From positions 135,750,692-135,814,691 of the forward strand of contig JBAIZL010000001.1 of NCBI GenBank assembly GCA_036971475.1: DNA of 64,000 nucleotides, written 5' to 3'. Positions within the stretch are counted from its first letter, which is position 1, and each line of letters starts with the position of its first letter. The stretch is from Prosapia bicincta. Taxonomy: Eukaryota > Arthropoda > Insecta > Hemiptera > Cercopidae. The position numbers and the translations under genes were made by a program. Under the pieces are notes generated by a model. It was not told the origin of the DNA. It did not search any database and saw only the letters and a program-made list of their open reading frames with translations. This document shows, one piece after another, positions 25,906 through 36,452 of this stretch.

Positions 25906-26724
25906 TGAACGTAATAATTGATTGGTTCTGAATGTGTGGTGGAGGAAGTATTCACCCTAAATAATATATACTTGATGAGGAGGAAGCTTGATGCTGATTT
26001 CTAGTTACTAATATTGTGGAACAGGAGTAAAGATAGTGAGATAACATGCATATTTTAATATTTATTAAAGACTGCTTATTTTTCCCTTTAGGGAAATATA
26101 TTTAAGCTCTACTATGAACAGGTCAAGGGTTGTTGTGGGCTCAGATGTATTTGCAGATATCCTGCAGATGTCTAGGTTATAGACACAATGTACACAACGA
26201 ACCACTTAGTTCTAAGTGCCCTATACTCTTACACACCTGTCATGGCGTCACAAGCAAACAACCGAAATGAAACCACAATCTTTTTGTTTGTTTTGTTCGG
26301 CTATTTTAATAGAATAGGTTTAGTTAGGTACAGTAGGTGTTTTCTTATTGTTTGGTATTGCAGTGTAACGCCTAATGTTCAATATAATAATAACATGTCT
26401 TTACTTATTTTGCTGTCCCGAGTGGGATTTTGGCCCGCTAAACTGTAGTCATTGTACGCGTACAACCGACACTGTCAAGTTACAGCATGTAGCGTATTAA
26501 GGCTTAAGAATTGTGTAAAGGAAATTTGTGGTAATAAATAAATAGATTTTATTTCATCTATTAAACAAGCGGTAACTCTATCAGCTAGTCAGATTCCTTA
26601 TGTAGATCAGGGAATTTTGGCTCTTTGAAAGATTCTGCGCACGGTATCTATAATTTCAAACAAGGTTTTGGATCCATTTTAAAATTATTTTTACTTTTAA
26701 ATACAACATAAAAGAAGATCCGCC
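25906..26724. other. block E DNA without recognised genes
   Basis: 26355-26700 aligns with 47690-48120. A frame at 26188-26448 (86 codons) is not conserved in the paralogue. Confidence 0.4.
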
Positions 26725-27339
26725 GTAGCTCACAAAATCATCCACGCTTACTCACCCACACCCACTCATCCACACCCAATCGTCTACATCCACTTACTCA
26801 CAATTACTCAAACTACCTCACTAACCGCACACGTACTTATTCATACACATTTACCACCCCCAGTCAATTTCACCCACTCATCCCACACCCACTTATTCCA
26901 CACTCACTCAACACAGCCAAACAACATACTCCCACTTACCCACTCCCTCTCAGTTTTTAATACCCTCTCATCCCTTCCCACTCATCCACACCCATTAACT
27001 CACACCCTCTAGCAAGCACCCCACTCACCAACCCACGTCCACTCACCCACATCCACTCAATAACACTCACTCATTCACAGCTACACTCTCTCAACTACAC
27101 CCACTCTCACCTCCTCAGCCATACTCAATCAAAAATACCCTTTAACCTCAATCATCCTCTTTTATCCTCCCTCACTAGCTTACACCAGCTCAACCATACA
27201 GACTCCACACCAATACACTTCACACCTACACATTTCACACCCACCCATCGACCCATTGCACCATACTCAGAACAAGCCAAATTAACTCTTCCAACGATTC
27301 CCTCTCACATACCTAGAAAAGGTAACGGTAACTACAGTA
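26725..27339. repeat. A/C-strand minisatellite (CACCCACTC type), degenerate
   Basis: More than 600 bases with almost no G on the plus strand, built from CACCCACTCA and CCACAC words. Paralogous to 48160-49060. The minus strand is correspondingly G/T-rich with many GGGTG runs. Confidence 0.85.
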
Positions 27340-27720
27340 ACTAAATACATACACCCACGCTTACTCACCCACCCACGCTTACTCACCCAATCACCATTAC
27401 TCACCCACCCACGATTACTCACCTACCCACGCTTACTCACCCACCCACGATCACTCACCTACCCACGCTTACTCATCCACCCACGCTTACTCATCCACCC
27501 ACGCTTACTCATCCACCCACGCTTACTCACCCACCCACGCTTACTCACCCACCCACGCTTACTCACCCACCCACGCTTACTCACCCACCCACGATTACTC
27601 ACCCAACCACGCTTACTCATCCACCCACGCTTACTCATCCACCTACGCTTACTCACCCACCCACGCTTACTCATCCATCCACGCTTACTCATCCATCCAC
27701 GCTTACTCACCCACTCAAAA
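27340..27720. repeat. 18-bp tandem array, about 20 copies
   Basis: Unit CCACCCACGCTTACTCAC repeated with small variation. The minus strand stays open for 88 codons as a repeated SKRGWM/V hexapeptide, because 18 is a multiple of three. The paralogue at 49050 has only one or two units before a (CA)n tract, so the array expanded here. I do not call it a gene. Confidence 0.93.
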
Positions 27721-28009
27721 GACACTCGACCACTCTCAGCTCATTCTAACACTCACTAATTCTTTTTTGTCACCCAACAGTTTACTTTCTCTTGCTAACA
27801 ATGCATGTGTTTGCAAGGAAACAGAAATTAAATAAACATATTCAATCCATTAAATCTAATTACAATTTCTAATTATTGTATGAAAACGTAATAAATTTGA
27901 TTCATTATAATTTTTCTCGTTATTTTGCAACGCTGGTAGGAATTTTTCAATTAATTTTTGATTCAATATACGCATGAAATGTAAGCCCATGCTTAGAGTA
28001 AATTCCTCG
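27721..28009. other. block E DNA
   Basis: Aligns with 49153-49215 and 49555-49715. No gene. Confidence 0.4.
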
Positions 28010-28340
28010 TTAAAAATTGCTGGCATCTAGCGGCTGCGACCAGAACTAATTTCTCGTAAGTCATTAATTTGGTGACTTCGCAAACAATTTAAGAATTTGA
28101 TAACACTAATTGTTTCCTGTTTTAATTACTTGAGCGGTTTAGTTTTGCGTAGCTCAATGATTGGCTTTTTCAGTAGAAAGGGTGGGTTTCGGGTATGTTT
28201 TGGGGTTTCTCCTGTGAAATATTAGAACGATGTATGTTGCAAATTTGCACGCCATCTCAATTAACCGCACCGTGGCAACAAGTCAATTTATTCGCTTTAT
28301 TTGGCCGTGATAAGAAATAAATATTATTATAGTTTGGAGT
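28010..28340 (+). repeat. repeat family F, copy 1
   Basis: Shared with 47390-47665 and 49718-50020. Landmarks are GCTGGCATCTAGCGGCTGCG, ACCAGAACTAAT, GCGGTTTAGTTTTGCGTAGC, TTTTGGGGTTTCTCCTGTG, CATCTCAATTAACCG, GCAACAAGTCAATTTATTCG and TTTATTTGGCCGTGATAAGA. Unidentified dispersed element of about 300 bp. Confidence 0.75.
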
Positions 28341-28439
28341 GAAGACTCAAACGTTAGTCCTGATTCAGCTGGATTCACGGGATTATATCGCTGGGATTTA
28401 ACTTACGTATTACCCGAATACATCAACAAGTACTTCACG

Positions 28440-29455
28440 ACCCTACGTAATATACATTTAAAACACTCACATTTAAATATTTTTATTTGTGAAATAGTTT
28501 TGTAGAAATAAATTCCTGAACGACCTGAAAACTAACAACAGATCATAATTACACTATTGAAAGACCTTGATGAACGAAACTGAATGCTTGTAAATAGTGG
28601 GAAATATAATGTGCACAATTTAACAAACATAATTTGTGGTATATAACATGTTTGGAATTTTTAAAACAGATTTCATCACTTTAAAAATAGATTTTACAAA
28701 TTTCGATGGTCCATTGAATCTTTGAGTAGCTTCTTTGTCGGTGAACGAATTTAGTTATTTTAGTAACACATTACAGTTATTTCTTAAAATTTAATATCTT
28801 ATAAACATAAGTGGAATGTGCATCGATACAGGGTAACGGCTTGGATGCCACACATAACTTTATACACGACAAACATAACCTCAATTGCCCAGCACCAAAC
28901 AACTAAGGGAACAATTTAAATGTAAATAACTATTACAAAAGCCTCTAAAGCTATCAGTCAACAACCAGCTACTGTCACTATAAAGCTAAGACTCAATTAT
29001 TAAACTGCTGAAAATGAGTTTTCAAACATAGCATTTCACAGGAGTTGGAAAAGAGAGCTCCGTCTAACAAACCAAGACTCTTCCATTGGTCAATCTCAAA
29101 CACCATTTCTTTCTTTATTATTATTTTTTAAAAATAATTCTAATAAAATCTTCCACATGATAGTAAAAAATCGACTTTACGTAATATACATTTCAAACAC
29201 TCACATTTACATATTTTCATTGTAGAGAGAGTGTATTTCATTTTAATATTTCATTACATTTATTTTTTAAAATCTATCATCCTATAAGCATAAGAGGAGG
29301 AGTTCACATCGTTACAGGCTATCGGCGTGGCTGCCTTACACACTTTTGTAAACGACAAACATAACCTCTCTTTCAGTGATCGCTCTCAAACACCATCGCT
29401 TTCTATAACAACATATTTTAAATAAATTTAATAAAAGTGTCCGCACGATAGTAAA
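28440..29455. repeat. internal tandem duplication, second copy partly deleted
   Basis: CTACGTAATATACATTTAAA and CACTCACATTTAAATATTTT (28440) recur at 29176. ACGACAAACATAACCTC at 28867 recurs at 29353. CTCAAACACCAT at about 29096 recurs at 29385. Spacing falls from 736 to about 290, which implies a deletion inside the second unit. The last part (29400 on) continues into the segment shared with 50735. Confidence 0.65.
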
Positions 29456-29999
29456 TCTAGCTGTAGGTATCTAATCAACATAAAAATCATAAAAATATAA
29501 TGGTTTGTGAGTTTTAAAAGGTTTATTTTTCTGGTAATATTGTTTGAACAAATGAAAATAAAATTGGTAGGTAACCACGATTCTTGTACCTGCAAGGTGC
29601 TGTCGCATTTAACAAAGGCCACTTATGTTAGTCAAGATACAGGTACAAAGAATGCAGTTAGGCTAGATTTAGTAGTAAAGAAATGGAAATAAACTTTAGC
29701 AAAACAAGGTAACCCAATAAGAGATGTGGCGAAAAGTGAATTTTGGTATAGGCTACGTTTTTGCATCGTGGCGCGGAATATAGTAAATTAGTATGTATAA
29801 ATTATTTTTTGTTAAAAACCAAGTCTATCCTAACCAGATAACTTGTAAACATATTTGATTATATTTTTATAATAGGGTGGTATAACATTCTGATGTAATT
29901 TTTAACAATTTTTTCATGCGGAAGTAACCAATGCTTATCAAGTGAAGTTATTACTAATTACTTGGAATAATTTACTGTGGTTAATTATTAATAAATAAT
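29456..29999. other. block E DNA shared with 50760-51230
   Basis: Collinear with the second block. The 61-64-codon frames here are not kept in the paralogue. Confidence 0.45.
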
Positions 30000-30245
30000 A
30001 CATAAAACCTCTAATCGTAAGTATTCTCGGTGGGGGTGAGTGGTTTGGTACTTCTTGCTTCTACCCTGAAGGCGTAGCCGCGGTGTTCAGGACGGGGGGT
30101 GGAGGGTAAATAGTTTGGGTGATCATAAGTAAGGAAACTGTTTAGAAGTAGTCAGTAGGTAGCCTGAGGATGGTTACTTGGTAACCAAAATGTACATAAA
30201 ACTACGGTAAAAATATTTGTGACTTAGAGGTTTTTATGTCTTATT
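30000..30245. mobile_element. hammerhead palindromic element E5 (partial)
   Basis: The left tail AAAACCTCTAATCGTAAGTA resembles the inverted tail of the other elements. The right arm has the hammerhead at 30158-30205 followed by the TTAGAGGTTTTTATG tail. The middle has been replaced by a GC-rich unrelated stretch (30025-30115). It lies near the right end of block copy A. Confidence 0.5.
30158..30205 (+). ncRNA. hammerhead-like motif, G12 position changed (E5)
   Basis: GTAG, then core CTGAGGA (30164-30170), T, stem GGTTAC-TTG-GTAACC, AAA where GAA is expected, stem III ATG-TA-CAT, A, AA, CTAC pairing with GTAG. The core half is intact. The G-to-A change at position 12 should inactivate it. 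Confidence 0.5.
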
Positions 30246-30350
30246 TAATAAGTGAGGTTATGTTTCAATATTTACCAAAGAGTTAAGCACTATTTATGGT
30301 TACCAAGGTGTTAAATGGTTTTTTCTTGGTGTCATCTTTTATCCGAACTT

Positions 30351-30904
30351 TATAACTACCTTAAACTGGTGAAACAACATGTTCTACAATATTAACAATA
30401 TATTTGTCGGTCGATGGGTGGCCTCCGCTCAATGCGAAAGAACCCAGGCATCAATATAGTTCTTTTAAAGAGAGGTGTCTCGATATAATTCTCTTTGCCG
30501 CTCTCAGCAGAGCGCCCCTACATAGACATTACAGGCGCAAAGTTTCAAGACATATAAGAGACGAGACGGAAGGTAAATTTAATTTTCAGTGACACGAGTC
30601 TGAAACGAAAGCTTTTACTTGACTGAGTTCGAGTTTTCCGTAACAGATAGCTCACTGACATCTCTTGTTGCCTCGCGTAATTAACTTAATGTGTAGCAAA
30701 ATACCGAAAGCTAATCTCGGCAAAACTTGACACTTGAGCGTTCTGATCGTCTGCAGTGGAAACATTGCAACAAGACTTGGATTAATGAGATATAACAGTG
30801 AGGGTTCATGGAGATATAACAAGCGTTACGACAATCTATACACGTGCAGAGCTTGGCTGATGCAAAACTATAGGAACTGTTTTCAAAACCCTTTCGGCAA
30901 TTTT
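30351..30904. other. unrecognised DNA
   Basis: A frame at 30404-30592 lacks family resemblance. No feature called. Confidence 0.35.
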
Positions 30905-31180
30905 ATTCCATAAATAAATAAAACCCTTCCAAACCATAAAAACATTTTATTTATGCTCTGATGTACATTACGATTGCAAAGAAATAATCTTCAGAGGCAG
31001 TTTTTACAATACTCCTCTTGTACACTACAAGAAATATGTCTTGTGGTAACTTCCTCTGAAGATTATTGCTTTGCAATCGAAATGTACATCAGGACATAAA
31101 TAAAATGTTTTTGTGATTTAAGAGGTTTTGTTTGTTTATATTTAAACAATTAGAAATTACACGATAGTTTCTCCAAGTAA
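30905..31180. mobile_element. hammerhead palindromic element E6
   Basis: Left arm 30920-31000 and right arm 31040-31130 are inverted copies (AAAAACATTTTATTTATG against CATAAATAAAATGTTTTTGT) with one hammerhead in each arm. The left-arm ribozyme (30955-30997, minus) has CTGAAGA intact but GTAA for GAAA and a weaker stem I. The right arm is intact. The tail ends in ACGATAGTTTCTCCAAGT, as in E4. Confidence 0.68.
31052..31094 (+). ncRNA. hammerhead ribozyme motif with intact core (E6)
   Basis: Stem I TCCT (31052-31055), core CTGAAGA (31056-31062), T, stem II ATTGC-TTT-GCAAT (next pair T-C mismatched), GAA (31079-31081), stem III ATG-TA-CAT, cleavage nucleotide C (31090, the commonest natural choice), return strand AGGA (31091-31094). 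Predicted cleavage between 31090 and 31091. All conserved core residues are present. Confidence 0.75.
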
Positions 31181-32751
31181 TTAAATTTTACTCATTTAAT
31201 CTATTGATGCGTCACAAAATAATATCTCTTCAACAACTCTCTAACAACCTTTTTCGTGGATTTGGTAAAAATAGAAACTTTATCTTCAGGAAAAGCAAAG
31301 AAACAAAAGGATGGTAGTTCTAGAGCTAGGTAGGTCTAATGTTGGGACTAAAATGTCTCCTGGGGCTGAGAAGAAGGGGAATTATGTAATAGGGTACTTG
31401 AGCCACAACAGATTTGATAATTCTTTAGATTTTTCTCACCAAACACAATTTAAAGTAATATATACTCGTCTACTATCAATGTATAAAAATTGACTAAAAT
31501 ATAAAACTTAAATAATATAATAGTTAATAAATAACTATATCAGAAAAATAAATATTGCTAGGATATTTCGTAATTTATCTAATCGGAGTAAAATCGTTTA
31601 TATTAAATATTAAAAAATATTTTTTAAATATAATCTCCACGAGTAAATTAAGCGTCGAAAACAGCTGTTGCAGGAAATCGTTTGTCTGGGGGATTCATCT
31701 GTTGGTAGAGTCTTGTGGGTGACAGTATGTTTCCCATCAAACAATGCAACTATAAAGGGTTTCTTTTGTAATACACTCAGTTTATTACTGGTCGACATAG
31801 GAAGGAACGTTGGTAGATCCTAGATAACATATGAATAAAAGTTTATTTTATAAAAGGAGATTACGTCACGGCATTGTTGATCAAACGGCTTTAAAAAGGC
31901 TTATTCAATGTGTTTAGGTTTCGATTTCGTATTCAAACAACTCTACTTAGAAACATAGGAAAAGGTCAGGTAAATAATTCATGTCGACACGTAATGGCTA
32001 AGTTTGTACGCAAAGTTAGCAGCGAGACGGGATAAGACAGCTCTCGCTTCTGCATCTAAATACGTAGAGTTTTTATCAGGCTTTATTGTTTCAAATAACT
32101 GCAACTACCCCACCTACAACTTATAGTTGTCACTTTAGGGTTGAAATAATCTCTAGATAAAGAGCATTACCTAAGGGATGAAGAGAGATTCATATCGTCA
32201 AGGCTATTGTAATATAATTCAACCCTATAGTATTCATTAATAAATAATATAGTGATAATTTTTTCTTGTTTAGTACTATTTTTCTCTATTTTTCCATTCC
32301 TTCTATTCCTGTACTCTGTTCCTAAATATATCTTGTTCAAATCGTTAATATAAGTACTTTCAATCGTTAATATAGTTCAGCTACTATTTTTAAAACTTGC
32401 AGTAAAATAGAAGTTAATACACTTACCACTTGTTGTTAAATCAGTTTTATCAAATATTAATTCATTAATAAAATATAATATAATATAACATGAAACGTTT
32501 CGGTATTTATACTTCTGAAATATTTCATTGAATATTCTTTTATTGTAGCAAATATAATATTGAGTAAATCATGTATCTGTTCCTCATGTTTTAGCAAAAT
32601 ACTTGATATTCTCTTTGTAGAAAGGCTTTAACAACATAGTTCTAGAAATTGTATTTTTTTATTGGAATTTATAAATGATTATATTTTTACTGATAGCTTT
32701 TTAATATAAACTTTATAACTTGATAAACTCGTGGCCTTTACTCTCTGAGGT
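31181..32751. other. unrecognised AT-rich DNA
   Basis: No repeat or gene recognised. Short frames at 31311-31493 and 31610-31798 have no supporting features. Confidence 0.4.
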
Positions 32752-33065
32752 AGTCGCAATATAGTACCTCACCCGCCATTGTGTGCGTAGGAACGGTTTG
32801 GCTGATATTGCAACAACGCATTACTCGCAACTTGTCTACTACAATCTAATCTATAAACTTTATACATTAATCAAACAAGATTGCACAGTCACCAAGGTGT
32901 TTACAAGAGGTAATACCGCATCATATGTTATCTTACAGATAGTATTGTGTTAGTTGTCAGCAACCATGCAAACACTCTAAGGCGACATTCTAAAATTACA
33001 GAATGTCATTGGATTTAAAAAATTTATTAACAATTTTCTGATAAAATACAAAAATATTTTATGCT
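32752..33065. repeat. dispersed repeat family A, copy 2
   Basis: Paralogue of 2580-2875, same strand, with shared CGCCATTGTGTGCGTNGGAA and TTGTCAGCAACCATGCAA landmarks. Carries small deletions and no open frame. Confidence 0.75.
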
Positions 33066-33371
33066 CAACTGTGAGTGAGCACGTACTACAATGTTTATGT
33101 TGTTATGGCTTATTGCGCTGTACACGTTGTGTTTAAGCTTATTTTGCAATAAGAAGGGTTTAGAGGAAATGTAGCTAAGAGAAAGAAAATTTGAAATCCA
33201 TTGTTATTCATGGAGTAATTTAGGAAAATGCAATATATTTCAGAAAATAGACGACGTACAATATTTTTGAAATTTCGGTTGGATAATGGAATAACACATA
33301 GCAAGTGGTATTTTCCAGAATAACGTTGATCAATTGGATAGTTTTAAAAAAACGCATAGTTATTTAGCCCA
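33066..33371. other. unrecognised DNA
   Basis: Nothing recognised. Confidence 0.35.
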
Positions 33372-34262
33372 TAACTTAAATCAGTTAAGCCATCTTTGTC
33401 TATTATTGCGAAAAATATATCGTTGAAGAAAATGTATGGCCGTCGGTAAAAGTACTAAGTCAATTCAAACATTTTAAATAGCATAGTATGTTCAATTTAT
33501 CAATATTAGTTTTAGATGATATCTAGTGAACAGGCCTTATTTTTCAACACCATAAGTAACCTCTTGCTAACTTTGTACCCAGGCGTTCACATCTCCTAAT
33601 TGCCTGTTTAAAAGGCACCATAGGAGAGACATTATTTATTATTCTTTAACTATATCAAAGATTTGTTAAAAGATTTCGACGTGTAAACTTGCTTTGAACG
33701 TTTGAAATATATTTAAAAAAAGAAACATTTATCACAATGACTGAATCTCTTAAATATACTAATTGCTTTGAAGGTGTATTCTTCTTTTCAATAAATAAAT
33801 TTTTAAATAAAACGTAATGATGCGTTTTAAGAATGGAAAACATATTTTTCCCTTTTGCATACTTGATTCGAAGTTGAATGACCAGGGAACTTGTTGGAAA
33901 ACGTACGTGCTCGTAAATATGTTATATCTTGAATGATTTCACTATTTGCTTCCAAATCGGGATCTTAAATCAGTTAAGCCCTTTTTGTCTAGTATTGCGA
34001 AAAATATATCGTTGAAGTAAATGTGTGGTCGTTTTAAATAGAATAGTATGTTCAATGTATCAATAATAGTTTTAGTGAACTCCGGTAAACAAGCCACATT
34101 TTTCGACACCATAAGTAATCTTTTGCTAATTTTGTACACATGCGTTCTCATCACCTTCATGCCTGTTTAAAATGCACACGAGAGACATTAATTATTTTTT
34201 AACTACAGGTATATCAAAGTTTTGTTAAAAGATTTCGACGCGTAAATTTGCTGTGAACGTTT
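33372..34262. repeat. ~589-bp tandem duplication
   Basis: CTTAAATCAGTTAAGCC, TATTGCGAAAAATATATCGT, TAGTATGTTCAAT and AAAGATTTCGACG appear at 33375 onward and again at 33964 onward. The 3' end of each unit (AAAAAGAAACATTTATCA and ACTGAAT) is the start of family D sequence. The first unit ends in a family D fragment (33700-33815) that breaks off. The second leads into the full family D copy. Divergence is about 10-15 percent. Confidence 0.75.
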
Positions 34263-34962
34263 GAAATAGATTTAGAAAAAGAAACATTTATCAAAGTGGA
34301 CTGAATTTTTTTTTAAATACTCATTGCTATGAAAGTGTTTTCTTCTTTTCTAATACTGAATACACGGCCTCGAATGCAACAATAGGGGACTATATTTCTC
34401 CGCAGACGTATCGAGATGCACTTTATCGTATTGCTTTCACCCTTTGCGTTTATAGAACCACTATTATTCATCTTGTGGGAAGGTTTCTGTGCGCTCTCAC
34501 AGCAACAAAGAGATATTTTATCGCCGATAAGGCTTTGAAAGTGATAAACGAGCTTGGCGTTAAGGTGGAAACATGCATCTCCTGTATATTGTCGGATGGG
34601 GTTACAGGAGCCTCTAGTGAGCAGCGGCTAATCCCTAAGGTCACTCTCTGCCATTGGGAAGCATCTGTCGTGTAGGGATATAGGTGAGTTTAGAACCATA
34701 TGACTTGACGCAACGAATTAAGGGAGCATATCTCACGTAATTATAAAGTTCAATGCATCGTGTAAAGTGTTAGAACCTGTCCAAAGCGTAGCAGCGACAA
34801 TAAATTAACTTTACACATTAATCATTGCGCCAACAGATTTCTTCCCCGCCAGTCACGTAAATATCTCTTCGTGTTAAAATGCGATGCAAATATGCCGTCA
34901 CCTTTGCATAATAATAATAATAATAATGATATTGCCATTGGATTTATTCTTAAGCAATACAA

Positions 34963-34964
<2 letters not shown>
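34263..34964 (+). repeat. dispersed repeat family D, copy 2
   Basis: About 90 percent identical to 20935-21551, with the same order of landmarks and the same ending: TCACCTTTGCAT, an AAT-rich stretch, then (CA)n. It has an extra ~90-base segment near 34700-34790 that is absent from copy 1. Confidence 0.78.
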
Positions 34965-35014
<50 letters not shown>

Positions 35015-35079
35015 TCCCCCCCACACACACATACTTCCCCCACACACACCCTCACTAACACACACACACACACACACAG

Positions 35080-35152
<73 letters not shown>
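34907..35152. repeat. compound microsatellite: (AAT)n, (CA)n, (TA)n
   Basis: AATAATAAT at 34907-34928, CA-rich with C-runs at 34965-35110, then pure TA to 35152. All open frames across it are artefacts. Confidence 0.95.
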
Positions 35153-35153
<1 letters not shown>

Positions 35154-35260
35154 GAGTATACTATAATATGTATTCTTGTGTATTAATAAAGAAATAAAAT
35201 AATTTACAAATACAAGAATAATTGAATTGATAAATTTAATTGAATTATTGAATTTATAAT

Positions 35261-35261
<1 letters not shown>

Positions 35262-35321
<60 letters not shown>

Positions 35322-35372
35322 ATGTGTGTGTGTGTATGTGTGAGCGTGCTCGCGCGCGCGTGTGTGTGTGTA
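35262..35372. repeat. compound (TA)n(TG)n microsatellite
   Basis: TA repeats then TG repeats, with a CGCGCGCG step near 35350. Together with the previous tract it can form a large inverted TA/TG-CA structure. Confidence 0.95.
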
Positions 35373-36413
35373 CAATATATTTTCTTAGTTTAAAGCAAGA
35401 CACTATATTTTATGAAAGTAACGTTTTTGTTTAAAGAGGAAATAAAAAGTGGGCTGAAGAAGGACGGACGGGAGTTGATGAAGAAGGAATATTAGATAAA
35501 TTGACAACTTGAATTAACCTGCTTCTTTATGTCCTGGAGTCTGTGGAGTGCTATCATCGTTTAGGGGATTGTCCCAATTGTGGTACTTGTGTCGTGACGT
35601 AAGTGCCATGGGACGTCATTGGAGTTACTACTCATACGGAGGGGCGAAAATACTTGTAAGTAAGGACAGTGTTGTGAATTCCGTTATAGATATTTAGTTG
35701 TCACGGATGCAAATTACTTGAAGCAAGATTTTAAATACTCCATTGATAAAATTCAACAAACATATTGTATGAAATTGTTTTTCCGTACTCAATGATTGAA
35801 AAATTGTTACATTTTTAGTTAATTCAACTATTCCCCAGGTAGGATGTATAGCAATAAATGCTTCGTGATGTATACATATTTCATTGGTATTTGAATTTTA
35901 TCTTTAGAGACAGTTTCAGGCTTTGTGGAAAAGGTTTGCGAGAAATTGGCATTTTACGCCGGCAATACAGATATTACTGTTGGATATCAGTTTTGTTTCA
36001 ATAGTTAATTTTGCAGAGGTAATGTTGTATGTGAAACATCGAAAACCTTTGATCCCGGTCGCCAATATATTAGTTGAGACGATTCAACTTAGACTTCTCG
36101 CAACCTTTAGATGTAGCTTTATTTCAGCCTTATTTTGGAACAGTATTTGAACAGAATAGATCTATAATCACTTCTCTTTATTAAATGTATTGCAATAACA
36201 GTTCATTGTAGGTATTCTTTGGTTAAAAAGTGAGTTAGCAAAATATTTAAAACAATAAACCAACCTATACGCTTGGAATACAAAGTTCTGTTCACAGTAA
36301 TTTATTTAATCCTTTACACCTTATCTTAGAGTTTAGAATATTTAGTTTGTTTATTGTTTAGGATTTTGTTCTTATTATTTTCATTAAAATTATCTTTTAT
36401 ATTTTTTTTACAG
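35373..36413. other. unrecognised DNA
   Basis: A 75-codon frame (35923-36150) has no recognisable features. Nothing else. Confidence 0.35.
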
Positions 36414-36452
36414 GAATCATTTGTGGACTGGGGACAAGCGGTTGCTATTTAG
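36414..36452 (+). CDS. possible 39-nt micro-exon
   Basis: Preceded by a strong 3' splice-site context (long T tract ending TTTTTTTTACAG) and followed by a strong 5' splice site (AG then GTAAGA). The 39 bases are a multiple of three and are open in two of three frames. No neighbouring exons were identified, so it could equally be an exon of a non-coding transcript or a chance pair of splice-like signals. Confidence 0.25.
   Translation, partial: ESFVDWGQAVAI

Noticed and set aside
27459..27725. SKRGWM-repeat ORF on the minus strand
   Set aside because: The frame stays open only because the 18-bp unit is divisible by three; the paralogue has no such array.
34822..35375. ORFs through CA/TA/TG repeats
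   Set aside because: Low-complexity artefacts, overlapping on both strands.
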